In this document: positions 59,347 to 64,000 of the stretch, one piece after another
Layout of the letters: every line of letters starts with the position of its first letter
Position numbering within the stretch: the stretch's first letter is position 1
Origin: Proteus terrae
GTDB taxonomy: Bacteria > Pseudomonadota > Gammaproteobacteria > Enterobacterales > Enterobacteriaceae
Assembly (NCBI RefSeq): GCF_003144325.1
Contig: NZ_PENS01000017.1
Span: 1 to 64,000 of the forward strand
DNA: 64,000 nucleotides
Direction: 5' to 3'
Translations under genes and position numbers: made by a program
Notes under the pieces: generated by a model
Databases searched by the model: none
Seen by the model: only the letters and a program-made list of their open reading frames with translations
Told to the model about the DNA's origin: nothing

Positions 59347-60776
59347 ATGGGTTTTATTTCCGCGTTCATTGGAAAAAATAAAGAGCTAACACCAGAGAAA
59401 CAATGGGAACAACTTAATAAAAAATATGCAGATAATCCTATTGAACGTATCCGTGAGAAATTAGCACTAGTTGTTAGTATTGATCATGAACATAAAGAGT
59501 TTGGTGCTGATAATCATAAATATCAGCTAAATTCTCCGTTATCAAAAGAGAAAGTTAATCAGCTACAAGCAAAAATAGGATGTGAATTTCCTGAAGATTA
59601 TATCACCTTTGTAACTCAAATTGGTAATGGCGGTACAGGCTCTTATGGTAGCGCCGGTCCTTACTATGGCCTATATACTTTTGATGATGCAATCAAATCA
59701 ATAGGAATGGCATACTAAATTGTTCCTTATCTTGCTTACTTAGCCCTAAAATGGATATCAATGAATGGAAAGCATTATGTAATGTACCCGAAAACTGTAG
59801 TGATGAAGATTTTGATACTATTTTCAATAGAGTTCATCAAGGTACGCTTTATTTAGGTACTTGTGGTTGCGAATATGATCTTTTATTAGTAGTTAATGGA
59901 GATTATAAAGGTCATATTTTATATACATCCGATTGGGTTAATTCAGATACTCCTTACAGATTTTCCTATGAAACTTCATTTACACAATGGTATGAACGTT
60001 GGTTAGATGAAGTAATTTTAGGCTATGATACAAGCTGGTTTGGTCATCGAATGGGAGGTAATGAAGAAACGTTACTTCAATTTGCCCAAAATAATGAAGA
60101 TATCACGAAAAAAATTAGTGCAATAAACTCACTAACTAAACTTCCTGAATTATCCAACAACAGTTTGGATTTTTTAGAGCAACAACTACAAACTAAAGAT
60201 ATGGAGCTATATAAAGCTTCATTAAATGTTTTAGCTACCTATTTTAAAGAACAAGCACTGCCTTATATTCAGCAAGCTTTAGTTGCTCCATTTAATGAAA
60301 AAACAGATATCGTTATTCCTATTATTTACTTTAAATATAAAGATCAATGTGCTCTTTTCAAAGAGAGGCTTCTCCCCATACTTAAAGTAACTAATAACGA
60401 AGATACATTGCGTTTTATCGGTTACTCTTTGACCAAATTAAACGCTATTTTAGTTGAAGATTTTCAACCATTCTTTACTCACCCAAATGTAGAAATAATA
60501 AGAAGTGCAATTTATGCTGCTTCTCATGATGTTAATTTAAAAGATAAAGTATCAGCGTTTTATGAACTAATAATCTCTGAAAATGAAGAGATCAGCTTAG
60601 GCGCAATCCAGGCATTATCTAGTTCAAATTATATCAATAATGAGCTATTGGATTATTTAAAAAAAGCTTGGAAAATGTATCCTGAAGAAAAAAGTCCTTA
60701 TATTCGTAATAATATTTCTTCTTATATCGCAAAGATATACCCACCAAACAATATGATTGATGTAAAACAATGGTAG
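59347..60776 (+). pseudogene. SMI1/KNR4 (SUKH) protein with HEAT-like tail, frameshifted
   Basis: The first frame (59347-59718) starts MGFISAFIGKNKELTPEKQW and carries the SUKH core EKVNQLQAKIGCEFPEDYIT, GNGGTGSYGSAGPYYGLY, stopping at SIGMAY. The other frame continues GILNCSLSCLLSPKMDINEW to the rest of the SUKH domain (CEYDLLLVVNGDYKGHILYT, WYERWLDEVI) and a helical HEAT-like repeat tail to 60776. Adding one A near 59705 (GGAAT to GGAAAT, SIGNGIL) gives one 476-residue protein. SUKH proteins often are immunity proteins of polymorphic toxins; no toxin gene is adjacent. May be decay or a base-call error. Confidence 0.85.
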
Positions 60777-60816
60777 TTAATGGATAGACACCCTATCATC
60801 TTCTTACATCTATTCT

Positions 60817-60855
60817 AATCAGGCAATAATCAATCATTATCATTGTCTGATTTTT
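60817..60855 (+). terminator. Terminator after SUKH gene
   Basis: AATCAGGCAAT / ATTGTCTGATT is an 11-bp stem with one G-U, followed by TTT, 40 nt after the stop. Confidence 0.8.
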
Positions 60856-61111
60856 ACCTAAGATAGTTATAAATACGTATTTTTGTTGTTCTAAAAATTA
60901 AGGAATTTATCAATACTCTTAGCTAAATGTATATAAATTTTATTGTTAAATTAACATGATTATTAGTTACACACTCCAACCCAATGTCCCTAATAAATTA
61001 AAAATCAATTAAAAACAATTAATTATATTATCAAAATATCAAGTAATTATGATTTTTTCAAAAAACACTTTTAATTTCACACTTATTTTTATTATTTTTT
61101 TTAAAAGTTTG

Positions 61112-61181
61112 TTACAGATTGATATCTTTTTTTCCCTTACTATTGGTTTTAGTATTTCATCACTGATAGATATTTAATTTT
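61112..61181 (+). repeat. 70-bp repeat, copy A
   Basis: TTACAGATTGATATCTTTTT begins a stretch that is repeated, diverged, at 62543-62612: the first 24 bases are almost identical, then TA(C/A)TATT and GATAGATATTT / AATAGACATTT further on. Confidence 0.6.
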
Positions 61182-61207
61182 CCCCCGCCTAGTGCGGGGA
61201 TTTTTTT
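61140..61207 (+). ncRNA. Candidate sRNA ending in strong terminator
   Basis: CCCCGC-CTAGT-GCGGGG (61183-61199) followed by A and seven T is a textbook Rho-independent terminator reading rightwards, yet the last gene on that strand already has its own terminator 330 nt earlier. A weak promoter (TTTAAA/TATCTT-like) lies at about 61100-61130. A short RNA of about 70 nt is proposed. Low certainty on the 5' end. Confidence 0.4.
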
Positions 61208-61391
61208 ATCTGAAGAACTCACTTTAATTCTGGCAAATAAAATCACTATTTCTTTCAAATTAAACGTTCTCTTATTTTCTTTTTTCATAGCAAAGACAAC
61301 TTTTGATCTTTTCAAAAAAATCAGAAAAAATACTAATGATATTAAAAAGGCCATTATTTTATGGCCTTATTGTCAATATCCTGTTTGATTT

Positions 61392-62144
61392 CTATTTATA
61401 AGCTTCAAAAGTAATAATTTCTGTTTCGTTATTTGGTTCACGTAAATATTGATAATCCCCAGAAATTGTTATTTTGTCAAAACCAATAGATTCAAGGAGT
61501 CGTTTAAATTCATACACACCAAACCATTTCAATTTAAACACTTCCCATTCACTTTCAATTATTTTCCCATTTCTCCATTTATCATAACGGTGATGAGATA
61601 CTGTTAATTGATTAATATAATCTATTTCAGCATTTACTATCTGTAAGGTAATTAAATCCCCTTCCGGCGTTTCAAATTGTCGACTAGAACACTGGCCTTG
61701 AGTAAAGGTATGCGCCAAACTAATGTCAATTAACAAACGTCCACCTGGATTTAATGCGTTATAGCATTGTTGAAGTGACTGTAGTGCTTTTGTTTCGCTA
61801 TCTAACAATAAAAAAGTCCCAGTCGGAATAATTATTGCGTCAACAAGTGTCTCAACTTGGAAAGTCAACAAATTATCTTTAGTCACCTTATCTTGAGAAT
61901 ATCCATTTCTTCTTAGATTTTCCATACAGAAATAAAGCATCTCATCTGAAAGATCAAACCCTTCTACATTAAATCCAGCCTTTAATAAAGGGATCAAAAT
62001 ACGCCCAGTTCCCACGGCGGGTTCTAAGATTTTACCATTAACGTCCTTAAGACGTTCTTGATAATATTCTACGTCACCAAAACTACACCCTATAGGTTTA
62101 TCTATTTGGTAAACTTGGGCTGATAGCGAATGATAACTCTGCAT
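61392..62144 (-). CDS. Class I SAM-dependent methyltransferase
   Basis: This encodes 250 residues from the ATG at 62144 (MQSYHSLSAQVYQIDKPIGC); the longer upstream frame adds a poor N-terminus. Motif I is KILEPAVGTGRILIPLLKAG (E-P-A-x-G-T-G-R), the post-I acid is GFDLSDEM, and NPGGRLLIDIS is motif III. Substrate unknown, probably a small molecule. Its neighbours do not form an operon with it. Confidence 0.85.
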   Translation of the reverse strand: MQSYHSLSAQVYQIDKPIGCSFGDVEYYQERLKDVNGKILEPAVGTGRILIPLLKAGFNVEGFDLSDEMLYFCMENLRRNGYSQDKVTKDNLLTFQVETLVDAIIIPTGTFLLLDSETKALQSLQQCYNALNPGGRLLIDISLAHTFTQGQCSSRQFETPEGDLITLQIVNAEIDYINQLTVSHHRYDKWRNGKIIESEWEVFKLKWFGVYEFKRLLESIGFDKITISGDYQYLREPNNETEIITFEAYK

Positions 62145-62669
62145 AAATAGTCTATTCTCTTTTTGTCGTTTATTTTTAATGATAATAAAGTGATAAATTA
62201 AGATATCAATACTCAACTAGATAAAAACCATCAAATAAAGATATAATTTTTACTTTTATAGTCATCTCGTCGAAATACTTTGACAAATTTTTTGTCATCT
62301 TGAAATAGCTCAATTTATTAATTTTTTGTTTTAACAACAAAATGTATCATAAAAAAATTAAGTAATATAACTAATATTAAATAAAATTAACTTGTTAATG
62401 AAAATAAAGCAAAGCTTACAAAATACATATCATTCAAATAGTTATGTAATCCACTTCTAATTTTACTTATTATTCCATTAGTGAAGTTTTCAAAAAATCA
62501 TTCATAAATCTTTATCTAGCAGTCATTAACCATCAAGATTTTTTACAGATTGATATATTTTTTTCCTCTAATATTCCTTCCATCAACTCGGTACGAATAG
62601 ACATTTATTTATCGTACACAAAAAACAAATCAAAAGTTAACCAAATAAAGAATATTTGAGGAATATAGA
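62145..62669. other. Intergenic region with repeat copy B
   Basis: About 520 AT-rich bases without a gene. Repeat copy B (62543-62612) lies about 60-130 nt before the pilin-like gene and so may belong to its promoter or leader. Confidence 0.4.
62543..62612 (+). repeat. 70-bp repeat, copy B
   Basis: TTACAGATTGATATATTTTT opens the second copy of the 61112 repeat. It lacks the GC-rich terminator; a GTACGA ... TCGTAC inverted repeat lies at its end. Confidence 0.6.
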
Positions 62670-62981
62670 ATGAAAAATAATTTTATTATCGGTATTTGCT
62701 TAACACTTTTATTATCAGCTCCAACTATGGCAAATAACAATAAAGTCATCGGCTCAGGAACAATCACATTTACAGGCTCTATTGTAGAGGGAAATTGTAT
62801 GACGGACTCAGTAGGAAATACTTTTAAAGCAAATTGCTGGAATGGAACTGAAATGGAAGAAACTTTACATAAAATCGAACCCAATAAAATATTTAATGCT
62901 CAATTAGGTGAAAATAAAGGTTCAGTAAGTATAAATTGGATCAAAGAAAATGTAGGTATAATGGATATCGTATATAATTAA
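62670..62981 (+). CDS. Small secreted pilin-like protein (103 aa)
   Basis: The signal peptide ends TMAN. The mature sequence VIGSGTITFTGSIVEGNCMT has the pilin-like start and first Cys, the second Cys is in KANCWNGTEM, and the end is VGIMDIVYN. It is a paralogue of 42173-42484, with the same length and identical blocks, 20 kb away on the other strand. GAGG lies 8 nt before the ATG. Half the size of a pilin; function unknown. Confidence 0.8.
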   Translation: MKNNFIIGICLTLLLSAPTMANNNKVIGSGTITFTGSIVEGNCMTDSVGNTFKANCWNGTEMEETLHKIEPNKIFNAQLGENKGSVSINWIKENVGIMDIVYN

Positions 62982-63230
62982 TATAGTAACTTTAAAACCC
63001 TATATTTTTTAATAAACATTAATCTCTATTAAATAGAAATAATATTTATTATTAAATAATGAGTATATATTTTCCAAGAATTAGAATTCATTACTATATA
63101 AATGGTATTTTCTATTATGGTTATAATATATTAGGCAGATATAGTTTATTTCTATATCTGCTAACTCTGTTTTAACTCATTTATAAAAATTCTTATATTC
63201 CTATCTTCTAAATCCATACAAATCCTAGGG

Positions 63231-63259
63231 TTGACAATTCAAGTGATAATGATTATCTT
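63231..63259 (+). promoter_or_regulatory. Promoter and Fur box of RyhB copy 2
   Basis: TTGACA (63231-63236), 17-bp spacer, TATCTT (63254-63259). The Fur box TGATAATGATTATCT (63244-63258) overlaps the -10 exactly as in copy 1. Confidence 0.88.
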
Positions 63260-63265
63260 TTACCA

Positions 63266-63366
63266 TTGTGAATGGTTGAGTGTTTTACTTGGTTTTTCAC
63301 AACGACATTGCTCACATTGCTTCCAGTATTTACTGTGACCAACACATAGTGTGTTGGTCTTTTTTA
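63266..63366 (+). ncRNA. ryhB: RyhB-type sRNA, copy 2
   Basis: About 100 nt. It contains the core ACGACATTGCTCACATTGCT followed by TCCAGTATTTACTG, which is closer to E. coli RyhB than copy 1. The terminator is GACCAACAC/GTGTTGGTC with six T. The shared 5' part (TTTTACTTGGTTTTTCACA) shows that the two genes come from a duplication. The terminator stems differ. Confidence 0.92.
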
Positions 63367-63377
63367 TATATTAATCA

Positions 63378-64000
63378 TTAATTATAAAAACTGGCTTCAC
63401 CTGCTGGCCGAGTTTTAAAACGACGGTGAGCCCATAAATATTGTTCTGGAGCTCTCATAATTTCAGTTTCTATCAGCTTATTCATTCTATCTGTGTCATT
63501 TTGAATATCCTCAGAAGGATAATTAACTAATTCTTTACCAATGATTAAGCTGTACTTTTTACCTTTTTGATTTTCATTTCTAACTAAAGTGACGGTTAAA
63601 GAAGGTGCTCCTGATAGTTTCGCGAGTATTGCAACCCCTTTTGAGGTTGATGTTTTTTCAACAGAGAAGAAAGGAGAGAATGTTGTGCCTTTTAAACCAA
63701 AGTCTTGGTCTGGAGCAAACCAAATTGCTTTTCCTTTTTTTAGCTCCATAACCATAAACTTTAAGTTACGTCTATCTATCATGCCTTTATCTGAACGGCA
63801 TCTTGCTTTAGTTTGGATAAACTCCATCGCTTTATTATTATGTGGCCTATACATCGCATTTACAGGGAAACAAAGCCCCATAATGCGCCCACCTAATTCT
63901 AGTGACATAGAATGTATACCAATGAGTAAAATTCCAGCTTTTTTATCACTAGCATCAGTAAAATTGGAGATCCCCTGCACTTCAAATAGTTTTTTTAATC
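63378..64000 (-). CDS. LpxL/LpxP family lipid A acyltransferase, C-terminal part
   Basis: The frame is open to the right edge (IKKLFEVQGISNF at the edge), so only about 207 residues are seen. It is an inner-membrane acyltransferase that adds a secondary acyl chain to lipid A. Catalytic HX4E is at GIHSMSLELGGRI; MYRPHNNKAMEFIQTKAR and AIWFAPDQDFGLKGTTFSPF are family blocks; the end RRFKTRPAGEASFYN matches the LpxL/LpxP C-terminus. LpxL and LpxP cannot be separated. It ends 11 nt past the ryhB copy 2 terminator, convergent with it. Confidence 0.9.
   Translation of the reverse strand, partial: LKKLFEVQGISNFTDASDKKAGILLIGIHSMSLELGGRIMGLCFPVNAMYRPHNNKAMEFIQTKARCRSDKGMIDRRNLKFMVMELKKGKAIWFAPDQDFGLKGTTFSPFFSVEKTSTSKGVAILAKLSGAPSLTVTLVRNENQKGKKYSLIIGKELVNYPSEDIQNDTDRMNKLIETEIMRAPEQYLWAHRRFKTRPAGEASFYN

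Larger units (their letters stand above)
60856..61391. other. Intergenic region with candidate sRNA
   Basis: No credible protein gene. It holds the repeat at 61112-61181 and a strong terminator at 61183-61207, described separately. Confidence 0.4.

Noticed and set aside
61160..61354. 64-codon minus-strand frame
   Set aside because: It crosses the strong terminator hairpin, has no ribosome site and its sequence looks like translated AT-rich spacer.
62630..62884. 84-codon minus-strand frame
   Set aside because: Antisense shadow of the pilin-like gene at 62670.

Overview
The window looks like a chromosomal segment of an AT-rich member of the Morganellaceae, most probably Proteus. The core genes keep the order of the E. 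coli lysP-to-proL segment (lysP-yeiE-yeiH-nfo, fruK, efpL/yeiP, lpxT/yeiU, mepS, yejG-bcr-rsuA, radD/yejH, rplY, yejK, yejL-yejM, tRNA-Pro), shortened by loss of many E. coli genes. Proteins are very close to the enterobacterial orthologues while the base composition is low GC. The genus is inferred from content and composition; no search was run.

Layout. (1) 1-17,153, minus strand: a two-partner secretion / contact-dependent inhibition locus, cdiB-cdiA-cdiI. CdiA is 4,417 residues and ends in an EndoU-type RNase domain with an immunity gene 1 nt after its stop. Beyond it lies an orphan, start-less cdiA pretoxin/CT cassette running off the left edge. The two cassettes share an 804-bp near-identical, gap-free block that ends exactly at the VENN motif. 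(2) 17,581-25,265, minus: a chaperone-usher fimbrial operon with three chaperones, one usher, two minor subunits and a tip adhesin; the major pilin gene carries a frameshift. (3) 25,840-27,627, minus: a PuuP-type putrescine importer behind a long leader with a 16-codon peptide, a terminator-like hairpin and a 69-codon ORF that overlaps puuP. (4) 28,186-32,600, minus: FecCD-type permease, ATPase and CirA-like TonB receptor, with a Fur box but no binding-protein gene. (5) 32,729-53,201: core genes (lysine permease, YeiE/YeiH, endonuclease IV, orphan fruK, Nudix hydrolase, mtr, efpL, lpxT, mepS, yejG, bcr, rsuA, radD, rplY, yejK, yejL, yejM, tRNA-Pro GGG). (6) 53,202-64,000: an accessory region starting at the tRNA, with integrase-arm-like repeats, several genes broken by single-base indels, small secreted or lipoprotein genes, a 5'-nucleotidase, a methyltransferase, two RyhB-type Fur-controlled sRNAs 4.2 kb apart, and a partial LpxL-family acyltransferase at the right edge.

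How the parts fit. Iron is a recurring theme: a TonB/ABC uptake operon with a Fur box, twin RyhB sRNAs and a small Fur-box protein gene. Surface display and competition form the other theme (CDI, fimbriae, three pilin-like mini-proteins, lipid A modification by LpxT and an LpxL-like enzyme, YejM control of LPS synthesis). Five accessory genes carry short indels while roughly 20 kb of core genes are intact. This suggests real decay of accessory DNA, although base-call errors in short homopolymers cannot be excluded from sequence alone.
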